Assembly (NCBI GenBank): GCA_046542315.1
Contig: JBKHBO010000005.1
Location: 1-53,022 of the forward strand
DNA length: 53,022 bases
Direction of reading: 5' to 3'
Origin: PWPR01 sp046542315
GTDB taxonomy: Bacteria > Bacillota > UBA994 > PWPR01
Position 1 is the stretch's first letter. Every line of letters starts with the position of its first letter. Of this stretch, positions 44,354 to 52,955 are shown piece by piece. A program made the translations under genes and the position numbers. A model generated the notes under the pieces. That model saw only the letters and a list, made by a program, of their open reading frames with translations, had not been told where the DNA came from and made no database searches.

Positions 44354-44953
44354 ATGATTAATAATAGACAATTACCTAATAGATCTCTCATAGAGGTTGC
44401 TAAACAATATAAAAGGGTCAAACACGCTTTGCCTCACATAGAAGAAGAAATTGGCTTTTTACTCTATGATTATATAATTGCAAAAGGTGTGAAAAATATT
44501 TTAGAAATAGGGACCTGCTTGGGATATTCTACAATTTTTATGGCCAGTGCACTTAAGGAAAATAAAGGAAAGGTGCTTACAATTGAAAAAAATGAAGACC
44601 TTTTTTGGAAGGCTAAAGAAAATATTTTCAACTCTGGTTTATCAGTATATGTAGATATGCTTTGTGCGGATGCTTGTGAAGTGTTACCAAACCTTACTCA
44701 TAAATATGATTTAATATTTCAAGATAGCCAAAAAAGCTTATATGTAGAGATGTTGGATAATACAATAAATTTGCTAAATAAAGAGGGTGTAATCATAGCT
44801 GATGATACCCTCTTATATCTAACTAATCCCTACAAGAATGTCAAAAGAAGTATATATGATTATAATAGCAAAGTTTTTGCTAACCCAAATTTAGAAAGCA
44901 CCATTATTCCTTTAGGTGATGGAATTACAATGAGTGTTAGAAAAGAGATTTAG
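44354..44953 (+). CDS. SAM-dependent O-methyltransferase, class I (TrmR-like)
   Basis: This 199-residue Rossmann methyltransferase has motif I ILEIGTCLGYSTIF (about 49-62), an acidic end of strand two in VLTIEKNED, and a KYDLIFQDSQKSLYVEM segment where catechol-type O-methyltransferases have a metal-binding D-A-x-K. The closest Firmicutes relatives include TrmR, which methylates wobble 5-hydroxyuridine in tRNA, but a small-molecule substrate is possible. ATG 44354 lies six bases after AGAGG; the adjoining TTG 44351 is the alternative. Confidence 0.85.
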   Translation: MINNRQLPNRSLIEVAKQYKRVKHALPHIEEEIGFLLYDYIIAKGVKNILEIGTCLGYSTIFMASALKENKGKVLTIEKNEDLFWKAKENIFNSGLSVYVDMLCADACEVLPNLTHKYDLIFQDSQKSLYVEMLDNTINLLNKEGVIIADDTLLYLTNPYKNVKRSIYDYNSKVFANPNLESTIIPLGDGITMSVRKEI

Positions 44954-44955
44954 CT

Positions 44956-45960
44956 ATGAGGTTTAACGACATCAAAAGAATAAATTTAGAGAATTGGCCA
45001 ACTCCACTACATCCATTGAAAAGATATGGTCAAAAAATTGGTCATAACTGCTTATACATAAAAAGAGATGATATTTCTTTGACAGGGTTAGGCGGAAATA
45101 AATTAAGAAAGCTAGAGTATTGGCTAGCAGAAGCCAAAAAGAGGGAAGCTGACATGATAGTAGTTGCGGGAGGATGTCAGTCGAATCTTGTTAGGTTAAC
45201 TGCAGCAGCTTCTGCAAAAGTTGGATTTGATTGTTTAGCTATACATAATGGATTAGAACCAAAAGTATTTAAAGGGAATTTACTTCTCACTAAGCTTTTT
45301 GGAGCAAAACAAATTTTTATAGGGAATGTATCTGAAAAAAAAAGAGATCTCTATGTAAAAAATAAAATTGAAAGTTTATCACAAGAAGGCTTAAAAACGT
45401 ACTGTGTAAATAATCAAGAAATAGGATCACTTGGGTATATAGACTGTTTGCTAGAGATGAATAAACAGATGCCAAGCTTACAAAACTTAGTAATAGTTGG
45501 TGCTATGGGAATTACAGCTAGTGGTTTTATTTACGCTAATAAAATGTTGAATAATAAGTTTAAGATCTATGTAATAAGTGTTGAATATAAAAAAGACAAG
45601 TTAATAAAGATCTTGAGCAAAAAAATTAGCTATATATCTAAAAGGTTAGATGATAATATAAAAGAAGTTAATGAAATGACTCTAAGAAATATATTCAATA
45701 CAAAGATTTTTGATCAGTGGATGGGTCAAGGATGGGGTCTTACAACAAAAGATTCACTAGATGCCATTGCTGATCTAGCAAAATTAGAGGGAATAGTAAT
45801 TGACCATATATATAATGCAAAAACTTTTGCAGGGTTGAGAGGGTTGATTGAAAAGAAAATTATAAATAAAAATGAACCTACCTGCATAGTCCACACAGGC
45901 GGTGCCCCAGCAATATTTGGACACCTTGATATCTACAACAATCTTTTAGACAATTCGTAA
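44956..45960 (+). CDS. PLP-dependent D-cysteine desulfhydrase/ACC-deaminase family protein, divergent
   Basis: This 334-residue fold-type II PLP enzyme has the Schiff-base lysine in GLGGNKLRKLE (Lys49) and the C-terminal IVHTGGAPAIF. Two usual active-site features differ. The substrate loop, usually QSNHxR, reads QSNLVR, and the PLP-phosphate loop, usually GSGGTHAGL, reads GAMGITASGF. The reaction is therefore uncertain; D-cysteine desulfhydrase or another amino-acid beta-elimination is possible. It starts two bases after the methyltransferase stop with a weak ribosome site, so translational coupling is likely. Its end overlaps a convergent gene by 15 bases. Confidence 0.8.
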   Translation: MRFNDIKRINLENWPTPLHPLKRYGQKIGHNCLYIKRDDISLTGLGGNKLRKLEYWLAEAKKREADMIVVAGGCQSNLVRLTAAASAKVGFDCLAIHNGLEPKVFKGNLLLTKLFGAKQIFIGNVSEKKRDLYVKNKIESLSQEGLKTYCVNNQEIGSLGYIDCLLEMNKQMPSLQNLVIVGAMGITASGFIYANKMLNNKFKIYVISVEYKKDKLIKILSKKISYISKRLDDNIKEVNEMTLRNIFNTKIFDQWMGQGWGLTTKDSLDAIADLAKLEGIVIDHIYNAKTFAGLRGLIEKKIINKNEPTCIVHTGGAPAIFGHLDIYNNLLDNS

Positions 45961-46587
45961 CCCTAGAAGTTTTGCAAAAATATGGCTCTGTTCATATGAA
46001 ATAGTAACTCCAGATAGACTATTTAATGAAAAGCTAGCTTTTTCTATGTCAGATTTTGCTAGGTCTACACTATTAAAAGAGCAATTAGAAAAAACACTTT
46101 CAGTTAAGTCGCACTTTATAAAAATAACATTATTAAATTTGCTAGAAGTAAAATCTGCTAAGTTAAGCTTGCAGTCTATAAATTTACCATACTTTAAATA
46201 AGAGTATCTAGATGTAATTAAAGACCCTTGACAACCATTAAATAAAAAGTCTGAAAAATTGGAGTCAGGAAACTGAGCTCCTGTAATTTTACAATTATTA
46301 AATTCTACTTTTGAAAAGATTGATTCATTAAAGAAAGAGTTAGAAAACTCGCAATTATCAAAGATACAATTAATCGCTTCAAACTTTTCTAAAGAACAAG
46401 ATTCAAAAATAACATTCTTAAAGGTGCAATAATCAAATTTGAGTAATCTATATTCTTTTTGGAAAAGAGTAATATTTTCAATAACATAATTTTTAATAAC
46501 TGCTTCATTTGCAAACATAGATTCATTAAAGCTTATTAAAGACTCATGGTCAATGCTTGGTGGGATGATCTTGATTTTATTTGTCAT
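45946..46587 (-). CDS. Pentapeptide-repeat protein
   Basis: This 213-residue protein shows about 25 tandem pentapeptides of the A(D/N)LxX or F/L-centred type from about residue 50 to 185 (FDYCTFKNVIFESCSLEKF is typical), predicting a right-handed quadrilateral beta helix. The last 20 residues (ISYEQSHIFAKLLGLRI) match the capping helix frequent in Firmicutes members. Some relatives mimic DNA and protect gyrase; most are uncharacterised. It is one of only two long minus-strand genes in the window, besides the partial gene at the left edge. It overlaps the PLP-enzyme gene tail to tail by 15 bases. Confidence 0.88.
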   Translation of the reverse strand: MTNKIKIIPPSIDHESLISFNESMFANEAVIKNYVIENITLFQKEYRLLKFDYCTFKNVIFESCSLEKFEAINCIFDNCEFSNSFFNESIFSKVEFNNCKITGAQFPDSNFSDFLFNGCQGSLITSRYSYLKYGKFIDCKLNLADFTSSKFNNVIFIKCDLTESVFSNCSFNSVDLAKSDIEKASFSLNSLSGVTISYEQSHIFAKLLGLRIV

Positions 46588-46675
46588 TATCTTTTTACCT
46601 CATTACTTAAGACTTTTTTATGTATTAGTTATATGATAAAATGAAGAACAAATCAAGAGAAGGTGATGAAATATA

Positions 46676-48337
46676 ATGGAAAAGGCAAAACCTATAGAAG
46701 CATCAAATTTTATAGAAAGAGAAATAAATAAGGATTTAGTAAACGGTGTATATGATAGGGTGCACACGCGGTTCCCTCCAGAACCAAATGGATTTTTACA
46801 CATTGGGCATATTAAAGCTATAAATATAGATTTTGGAATAGCAAAAAAATATAATGGAAAATGCAACTTGCGTTTTGATGATACAAATCCAGATACTGAA
46901 GATCATGCTTTTGTAAAATCAATCCAAGATGATATAAAATGGTTAGGTTATGATTGGGAAGATAGACTATTTTTTTGTTCAGATTACTTCCAAGAACTTT
47001 ATGACATAGCAACCCATATGATAACGAATGGGGATGCATATGTTTGTCATTTGAGTCCAGAAGAAACAAAAAAGTATAGAGGAACCTTAATAGAACCAGG
47101 GAAGGATAGCCCATACAGAGATAGAACTGTAGAAGAAAATCTAGAATTATTTGAGAAGATGAAGAATGGAGAATTTGAAGAGGGAGAATGTGTGTTAAGA
47201 GCTAAAATTGACATGCAAAGCCCTAATATGAATATGCGTGATCCTGTTATGTATAGGATTAGTTATACATCACATCATAGAACTGACGACCAATGGTGTA
47301 TTTATCCTATGTATGATTATTCACATCCCTTAGCAGATGCATTAGAAGGTATAACACACTCATTATGTTCAAAAGAATATGAAGATCACAGACCTCTTTA
47401 TAACTGGTTTGTTGAAAAGTCAGGTTTGGAGCATAAACCTAGACAGATTGAGTTTGCAAGAATATATGTCTCTGACTCATTAACAAGCAAAAGGAAAATT
47501 AAGAAATTAACAGAAGAAGGACTAGTTGAGGATTGGACAGATCCAAGATTAGTTACTGTGGCAGGAATGCGTCGAAGAGGGTACACTCCTGAAGCACTAA
47601 TTAATTTTATTGAAGCTGCTGGTGTATCTAAAGCAGATAGTGAAGTAGACTTTGCAATGCTAGAACATTTTATAAGAGAAAATCTTAAGTATGCTTCTCC
47701 TCGAGTAATGGCTGCGAAAGATCCATTGAAAGTAGTGATAACTAACTACCCTGAAGGAGAAATTGAGTATTTAGAAGCACCAAACAATGTTTCAAATAAG
47801 GACCTTGGCTACAGAGAGATACCTTTTGGACGCGAGATATATATTGAAAGAGAAGATTTTTCAATAGATCCACCAAAGGGATATAAGAGGCTTTCTCCTG
47901 GGTTGGAAGTTAGATTATTCTTTGCATATTTTATTAAATGTAATGAGGTAATTACAGACCCTTCTACTGGGGAGGTAAAAGAATTGCGTTGCACCTATGA
48001 TGTAGAGACAAAAAGCGGCAGCGGATTTAAAGGAAGAAAACCTAATGGTACTATACAATGGGTTCATGCAGATACAGCTGAAGACGTTGAGATTCATATT
48101 TTTGATAAACTGTTTAAAGATGGTTATGAGGATAGTGATGACTTATCAGATGCTGTTGATTTAAACTCATATGTTATTTTTGAAAACTCGAAAGTAGAAA
48201 GTTCATATAAAGATATTAACTTAAATGGTCGGTTCCAATTTATAAGAGACTCATATTACTACATTGATCCAAAGAGCAAAAAAGGGAATAAAACAGTATT
48301 TAATCAAGTAGTTTCATTAAAGAGTTCCTGGAAGTAA
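46676..48337 (+). CDS. glnS: Glutaminyl-tRNA synthetase
   Basis: This 553-residue class I synthetase has FPPEPNGFLHIGHIK (HIGH 42-45), the Gln/Glu-family CNLRFDDTNP, and MYDYSHPLADALEGITHSLCS. The KMSKS-like loop reads LTSKRKIKKL near 270. The C-terminal anticodon beta-barrel domains (from about 345) have ERED, GYKRLSPG and IQWVH, as in true GlnRS rather than GluRS. It charges tRNA-Gln directly. Many Clostridia lack GlnRS and use GatCAB transamidation, so presence here is informative. GAAGGTGAT precedes the ATG. The overlapping minus-strand frames are shadows. Confidence 0.96.
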   Translation: MEKAKPIEASNFIEREINKDLVNGVYDRVHTRFPPEPNGFLHIGHIKAINIDFGIAKKYNGKCNLRFDDTNPDTEDHAFVKSIQDDIKWLGYDWEDRLFFCSDYFQELYDIATHMITNGDAYVCHLSPEETKKYRGTLIEPGKDSPYRDRTVEENLELFEKMKNGEFEEGECVLRAKIDMQSPNMNMRDPVMYRISYTSHHRTDDQWCIYPMYDYSHPLADALEGITHSLCSKEYEDHRPLYNWFVEKSGLEHKPRQIEFARIYVSDSLTSKRKIKKLTEEGLVEDWTDPRLVTVAGMRRRGYTPEALINFIEAAGVSKADSEVDFAMLEHFIRENLKYASPRVMAAKDPLKVVITNYPEGEIEYLEAPNNVSNKDLGYREIPFGREIYIEREDFSIDPPKGYKRLSPGLEVRLFFAYFIKCNEVITDPSTGEVKELRCTYDVETKSGSGFKGRKPNGTIQWVHADTAEDVEIHIFDKLFKDGYEDSDDLSDAVDLNSYVIFENSKVESSYKDINLNGRFQFIRDSYYYIDPKSKKGNKTVFNQVVSLKSSWK

Positions 48338-48345
48338 AACTCTTG

Positions 48346-48369
48346 CCCCTTGAAGGTTCCTTCAAGGGG
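48346..48369 (+). terminator. Terminator after glnS
   Basis: CCCCTTGAAG pairs perfectly with CTTCAAGGGG around GTTC; TTTAGTTAT follows. It overlaps the in-frame upstream extension of the Nudix gene, supporting its later start. Confidence 0.8.
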
Positions 48370-48391
48370 TTTAGTTATAGGAGGATTCATA

Positions 48392-48850
48392 ATGCAAAAG
48401 ATAGCCGTTATAGCTTTAATTAAAAAAAGAGATAAATATCTAATTGTTAATCATTTTAATAGAGGATGGGACCTTCCCGGAGGATATGTCTTTGAAAAGG
48501 AAGATATATTAACATCATTAAATAGAGAAATATTAGAAGAAACAGGTTATAAAGTAGATAATATAAAACTAAAAGCAATATACTCAAACCTGCAAGAAGA
48601 AGTAATAAAAGGTTCTAGTGTTACAAAGACTATCTTTGGCTTCCTTGTTGAATACTGTAGTGGTTCTTTTAAGTATAACGACGAAGTAAGTGATTGCAGA
48701 TTTATAAAAAAAGAAAATGCTTCAAAGTATATAACAGACAAATTACAGCTAATAAGATTCAATGATATAGCAAAAGATGAATCTGAAATCATATATGTTG
48801 CATATAATAAAAATCCATATTACGAGGTAGTTAGACAAATAATCAGTTAA
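48392..48850 (+). CDS. Nudix hydrolase
   Basis: This 152-residue Nudix protein has the box GGYVFEKEDILTSLNREI continuing LEETGY, matching GX5EX7REUXEEXGU. An LPGGY segment precedes it. It hydrolyses nucleoside diphosphates linked to another group; the substrate is unknown. The start is ATG 48392 behind AGGAGG; an in-frame start at 48350 falls within the glnS terminator. It probably depends on read-through from glnS. Confidence 0.9.
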   Translation: MQKIAVIALIKKRDKYLIVNHFNRGWDLPGGYVFEKEDILTSLNREILEETGYKVDNIKLKAIYSNLQEEVIKGSSVTKTIFGFLVEYCSGSFKYNDEVSDCRFIKKENASKYITDKLQLIRFNDIAKDESEIIYVAYNKNPYYEVVRQIIS

Positions 48851-48936
48851 GTATTAAGCAAATCAGTAAAATAATTAAAAACTTACTTTTTTTGTGATAT
48901 TATTAAAAGACAATTAATTAAGAAGATGGTGAGAAT

Positions 48937-50748
48937 ATGCCTTCATTTATAATAACAGATATTGGTAGTACAACAACAAAAGCATTGTGGTTGACAAAAA
49001 GAAGTGGATTTTATCGCCTATCTGCAAGAGCAGAGGCGCCTACAACAGTTGAGGTACCACATGAAGATGTAACAGTGGGAGTAAGAAATGCATTAGAAAT
49101 ATTAGGAAAAGAAGCACAGAAAAATTTTTTAGGTGATGATGAAAAGTTTATTAACCCTGAATATGAGTATTATTCCTCAAGTTCTGCGGGTGGCGGATTG
49201 CAAGTATTAGTAATAGGCCTATTTAGTAAATTAACAGCTATAAGTGCACAAAAGGCGGCGTTAGGAGCGGGTGCAATCTTATTAGATGTTATATCTAATG
49301 ACGATAATAGATCCCTTTATGAAAGGGTAGAGATTGTTAAAAGGGCAAGACCAGATATGATACTTTTAACAGGTGGTTTTGATGATGGAGACATAAACTT
49401 TGTTACTGAATTCGCAGATATAATTAATTCTGCTAATCCTAAACCAAGATTTGGCGATAAGTTAAAATTGCCAGTAATATATGCTGGTAATGTACAAGCA
49501 AGGCATTTAATTGAAGACACATTAAAAGATGACTTTGAGTTACACATAGTTGAAAATTTAAGACCTTCAATAAATACAGAGCTTTTAAAACCTGCTCGGC
49601 AGACAATACATGAACTGTTTTTAAGCCATGTAATGCAACAAGCACCTGGATATTGGAAAATATCAGAAGCTGTTAGTGCTCCAATAATGCCAACACCATT
49701 AGCATTTGGCCATATAATTTCAGAATTGTCTAACGAAGAAGGTGTGGATATATTAGCTGTTGATATTGGAGGGGCTACAACAGATATCTTTTCATTTATA
49801 AACAGCGATTTTAATAGAACGGTTAGTGCAAACTTAGGAATGTCATATAGTATTGCGAATGTTATGCATAACGCTGGGATAGAAAATATTAAAAGATGGC
49901 TCCCCTTTGAAATTGATGATAGAATTTTAGAAAATTTAATAGGGGATAAAATGCTTGCTCCTACAGAGTTGCCTGAGAATGAGATGGAATTAATAATTGA
50001 GCAAGCAGTTGCAAGAGAAGCTTTAAGATTATCTATAGATCATCATAGAAATTTAATTAGAGAATTACCAAAAAATGTTGCTGAACGAGGTCGAAAGTTT
50101 GTTGGTGGCCCAGTACCTACCAGAGAGTGGGATGAGACTGAAACTTTAGTCAATATGAGAATGATGGGGTTAATTATTGGGAGTGGTGGAGTATTGTCAC
50201 ATGCTCCAAGAAGACATCAGGCTTCACTTATGTTAATTGATGCATTTAGACCTTTAGGGGTAACAAGATTAGCTGTTGATAGTGTGTTTATGATGCCTCA
50301 TTTAGGAGTATTAGCTCAAAAATATCCTAAAACTGCATTACAAGTTTTAGTTGATGATTGTTTTGTTCCACTTGGAACCGTTATTAGCGGAGAAGGTAGT
50401 GTAAAAATTGGGCAGATTGCTGCAAAAGTAGAAGGGCACATTAATAATAAAAATATTGAATTTAATTTATATAGAGGAACTATTAGAGTCCTTCCTATTA
50501 CCAGAAATCAGATTGGGCATGTAAAAATTACACCTGAAGAAGGTATGGACTTTGGTAATGGTATGGGCAAACAAGTAGAATCTCCGATCTCTGGAGGAGA
50601 AACTGGACTTATTTTTGACTTAAGATTTGGATGTGATCAAAGGATGTCTCCTGACATCGTAAGAGAATGGCTAGTAACTATGGGAGCATTTACTGCTAAA
50701 GAAATAGAGGATGCTAGGAGGCAAGCTCGTGAATACTCTAAAAATTGA
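48937..50748 (+). CDS. MutL/GlmL-family ATPase (glutamate mutase accessory type)
   Basis: This 603-residue ASKHA-fold protein has phosphate loop 1 ITDIGSTTTKA (about 6-16), SSSAGGGLQVLVIG, LLTGGFDDGD, phosphate loop 2 AVDIGGATTDIFSF (about 272-285) and IIGSGGVLSH. This is the MutL family encoded beside glutamate mutase mutS and mutE in Clostridium, proposed to assist or reactivate B12 mutases. It is unrelated to mismatch-repair MutL. No mutase subunit lies in the window. The next gene overlaps its end by 20 bases, and both downstream proteins are unrecognised. No firm promoter is assigned; the upstream TTAAAA-17-TATTAT is weak. Confidence 0.9.
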   Translation: MPSFIITDIGSTTTKALWLTKRSGFYRLSARAEAPTTVEVPHEDVTVGVRNALEILGKEAQKNFLGDDEKFINPEYEYYSSSSAGGGLQVLVIGLFSKLTAISAQKAALGAGAILLDVISNDDNRSLYERVEIVKRARPDMILLTGGFDDGDINFVTEFADIINSANPKPRFGDKLKLPVIYAGNVQARHLIEDTLKDDFELHIVENLRPSINTELLKPARQTIHELFLSHVMQQAPGYWKISEAVSAPIMPTPLAFGHIISELSNEEGVDILAVDIGGATTDIFSFINSDFNRTVSANLGMSYSIANVMHNAGIENIKRWLPFEIDDRILENLIGDKMLAPTELPENEMELIIEQAVAREALRLSIDHHRNLIRELPKNVAERGRKFVGGPVPTREWDETETLVNMRMMGLIIGSGGVLSHAPRRHQASLMLIDAFRPLGVTRLAVDSVFMMPHLGVLAQKYPKTALQVLVDDCFVPLGTVISGEGSVKIGQIAAKVEGHINNKNIEFNLYRGTIRVLPITRNQIGHVKITPEEGMDFGNGMGKQVESPISGGETGLIFDLRFGCDQRMSPDIVREWLVTMGAFTAKEIEDARRQAREYSKN

Positions 50749-51823
50749 AATATTAAGAGAGCTTCCTTATGCTGGAAACGTAGTTGTAGAAGTTGGGCAG
50801 AAAGTTGATCCTGATGATGTTGTTGCAGAGATGAATTTTTATCCAGGATTAGTAAAAAGGCTGCGAGTGTCAGAACATCTAGCTATATCTCCTAAGGATT
50901 TAAAAAGGGTTGTCCAGATTGAAGAGGGGCAGTTAGTTGAAAAAGGACAAGTTCTTGCTTTTGATAGCAAGTGGCATCAACCTCAGATAATGGTAGCTCC
51001 TGAATCAGGAATAATTGGAATGGTATCAAAAAACTTAGGTATAGTATATTTAAGGAGATTAACAAAGTTTAACCCAGAGCCTTTTAAAGTTCATGATGTG
51101 GCAGAAGAGATGGGGATTAGTATGAAAGATGCTAAAAGCAGCATAATCGTTAAGCCTAATCAAAAAGTAGTGCCTGGACAAATCATTGCCCAGCAGCAAT
51201 TGAAAGACGATCAGTTTTTACTCAAATACACTGCAAGCGAAATGTTTGGTACTGTTAGAAAAATAGAAGGACATAAAGTTTGGATAAAAAGCAGAGAAGT
51301 TAGCAGGAAGTTATATGCTTACTTTAAAGGAACTGTAGTGGATTCAGTCGAAAACTGGTCAGTTACAATAGAGTCAGAAGCAGTAGTTCTAAGTGGCAAT
51401 TATGGAATAGCTGGAGAGAGATTTGGAAGAATAAAGACTTTTGATAAAAAAGAACTTACCCCAGATGATATAAAGTCAGAATATAATAAAAGCATAATTG
51501 TCGTTAATGGAAAAGTAACAGACGACACTTTAGAAAAGGCAAGCGAGTTAGAGATACCTGCAATAATTTCTTCAGGATGTTATTTAGGAACAATTAGAAA
51601 ATATGTAGGAGATAATTTTATACCAGGAATTACTGGAGGAGAAGAAGTAAGGACCGGTTTAATATTAATGAACACTTTTTCTAGTAAAAGCTCAATGGGG
51701 GAAGATTTTGAAATCTTTAAGAAATATGAAGGCAACTATATAGCTGTTAATGGTACAACCCATATTAGAGCTGGAGCAATTAGACCGGAGATTTTAATTT
51801 TCCCTGAAAAAGGAGACAATTAA
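50729..51823 (+). CDS. Unrecognised protein with repeated barrel-sandwich-hybrid-like segments
   Basis: This 364-residue protein is predicted to be mostly beta. Three segments resemble the lipoyl/biotinyl-type hairpin: GNVVVEVGQKVDPDDVVAEM near 15, EEGQLVEKGQVLAFD near 68 and KPNQKVVPGQIIAQQ near 145. None has the modified Lys in an MKM context. A KOW-like GTVRKIEGHKVWI follows near 172. The C-terminal third has EIPAIISSGCYLGTIR and ITGGEEVRTGLILM. Start GTG 50729 lies seven bases after AGGAGG, within the mutL-like gene; ATG 50711 overlaps that site and is rejected. I cannot name the family. Coupling to the MutL-like gene implies a joint role. Confidence 0.78.
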   Translation: MNTLKIEILRELPYAGNVVVEVGQKVDPDDVVAEMNFYPGLVKRLRVSEHLAISPKDLKRVVQIEEGQLVEKGQVLAFDSKWHQPQIMVAPESGIIGMVSKNLGIVYLRRLTKFNPEPFKVHDVAEEMGISMKDAKSSIIVKPNQKVVPGQIIAQQQLKDDQFLLKYTASEMFGTVRKIEGHKVWIKSREVSRKLYAYFKGTVVDSVENWSVTIESEAVVLSGNYGIAGERFGRIKTFDKKELTPDDIKSEYNKSIIVVNGKVTDDTLEKASELEIPAIISSGCYLGTIRKYVGDNFIPGITGGEEVRTGLILMNTFSSKSSMGEDFEIFKKYEGNYIAVNGTTHIRAGAIRPEILIFPEKGDN

Positions 51824-51825
51824 TA

Positions 51826-52761
51826 ATGGCAATAGATGTTGTAATGAATGTTGTTAATCAGAAAAAATTTCTGGATAAATATAGTTGTGTATTTACTTCT
51901 TCCATGAATCAAGAAGAGTTATCAAATTATGCAAGACTAAGATATAACGACAAAGACGTGGAAGAAGTCGATATAAGCGATAAATTTGAGCCTTTCGTTG
52001 CTGATGTAGGAGGGAAATCTTGTGCACAATTGCCAATTTTAGACCCTCTGAACACACAAAAACTTGCGGCTAAATTATATTACCAATCAGAAAGAGTAGC
52101 TAAGAAGCTTTTGCCATTAATAGAGGGAATGGCTGAAAGGACTATAAAAGACTGGTCAATTGTTGGTCCATCGATATTAGTCCACACAGTATTTGGCTAT
52201 GTTTGGCAATTCATATGGTCAAAAATGACGGTTAAAAGGGGTGGTGGTACAGTTACTTTTGTAGATTCTCCGCATGAAAGTTTCGTATTATTTTCTAGAA
52301 CTGTTTCTTTAGATACAAATAAACTATTTATTTATTGGCAGACTAGGCTAACATATAATGATTATGTCTACCATGATATATTTAATAGACCTAATATGAT
52401 AAAAACGTTAAGAAGCATGGACAAGAATAAAATAATGGTCCCTCATGGAGGTTCTGAAGAAACTCTTTTGAAAATGCATCTTGCTAAAAGATCTAATCAG
52501 CTCGGTAGCCATGCTACTGCATATAAGAGTAATGTTCCTGAAGTTGAACTAGATGATTTAAAAAGAATAGAAGAAGAATTAAAAGGAGCAAGAGAATTAG
52601 CTTTAGAATGTTTCCCTAATATTATTGAAACAATTAAAGGTTCAAGAGAGAATGCTTTTAAAGATATGATTCTAGTAGATGATGAAGACATGCTTCAAGC
52701 AGGATATTATGTTTGGGCATATTTAATGTTTGAACAAATGCGAGAAAATAAGATTATTTAG
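51826..52761 (+). CDS. Unrecognised protein, third gene of the MutL-like operon
   Basis: This 311-residue soluble protein has no signal peptide or long membrane segment; one aromatic hydrophobic stretch lies near 117-133 (VHTVFGYVWQFIWSK). Visible landmarks are SCAQLPILDPLN, a run of beta strands (GGGTVTFVDSPHESFVLFSRTVSLD), a charged helical region (DDLKRIEEELKGARELALE) and a WAYLMFEQMRE ending. The ATG follows two bases after the upstream stop, with GGAG about ten bases before. I do not recognise the family; a role with the preceding two proteins is inferred from spacing only. Confidence 0.75.
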   Translation: MAIDVVMNVVNQKKFLDKYSCVFTSSMNQEELSNYARLRYNDKDVEEVDISDKFEPFVADVGGKSCAQLPILDPLNTQKLAAKLYYQSERVAKKLLPLIEGMAERTIKDWSIVGPSILVHTVFGYVWQFIWSKMTVKRGGGTVTFVDSPHESFVLFSRTVSLDTNKLFIYWQTRLTYNDYVYHDIFNRPNMIKTLRSMDKNKIMVPHGGSEETLLKMHLAKRSNQLGSHATAYKSNVPEVELDDLKRIEEELKGARELALECFPNIIETIKGSRENAFKDMILVDDEDMLQAGYYVWAYLMFEQMRENKII

Positions 52762-52799
52762 CTACTCAAACAAAATATTTATATAACTAGATTTAGTCC

Positions 52800-52828
52800 T
52801 TGACATATAAGTGAATATGAGTGATAAT
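52800..52828 (+). promoter_or_regulatory. Strong sigma-A promoter P1 of a stable-RNA-type operon
   Basis: A consensus TTGACA is separated by 17 bases from GATAAT. It is preceded by TTTAGTCC and by an AT-rich stretch (52770-52793) that could act as an UP element. Confidence 0.75.
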
Positions 52829-52832
52829 ACTA

Positions 52833-52853
52833 ATACCCCTTTCTAAGGGGTAT
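52833..52853. terminator. Perfect nine-pair hairpin between P1 and P2
   Basis: ATACCCCTT pairs with AAGGGGTAT around a three-base loop, just downstream of P1. No T-run follows on the plus strand, so a terminator of the upstream operon is only possible, not clear. It could instead be a leader structure in the P1 transcript. Confidence 0.4.
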
Positions 52854-52870
52854 AAAAATCTTAAGGAAAT

Positions 52871-52930
52871 ATGGCAACTAAAAAAAAAGAAAAAGGAAGT
52901 AATTCAAGAAAAGTTAAAATTAGTCCTTGA
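52871..52930 (+). CDS. Possible 19-residue basic leader peptide between P1 and P2
   Basis: ATG 52871 follows AAGGAAAT and opens a 19-codon frame that ends at TGA inside the P2 -35 region. The product would have seven Lys/Arg. Spacing between AAGGA and ATG is short (about three bases), and the A-rich composition could create such a frame by chance. Treat as a candidate only. Confidence 0.2.
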   Translation: MATKKKEKGSNSRKVKISP

Positions 52931-52955
52931 CTTGAAGTAGTGGCCATGTTACTAT
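52927..52955 (+). promoter_or_regulatory. Strong sigma-A promoter P2 of a stable-RNA-type operon
   Basis: TTGACT is separated by 17 bases from TACTAT. The word TAGTCCTTGAC at 52921 repeats exactly the one at 52795 that begins P1. Tandem near-consensus promoters of this sort are typical of Firmicutes rRNA operons. Confidence 0.75.
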
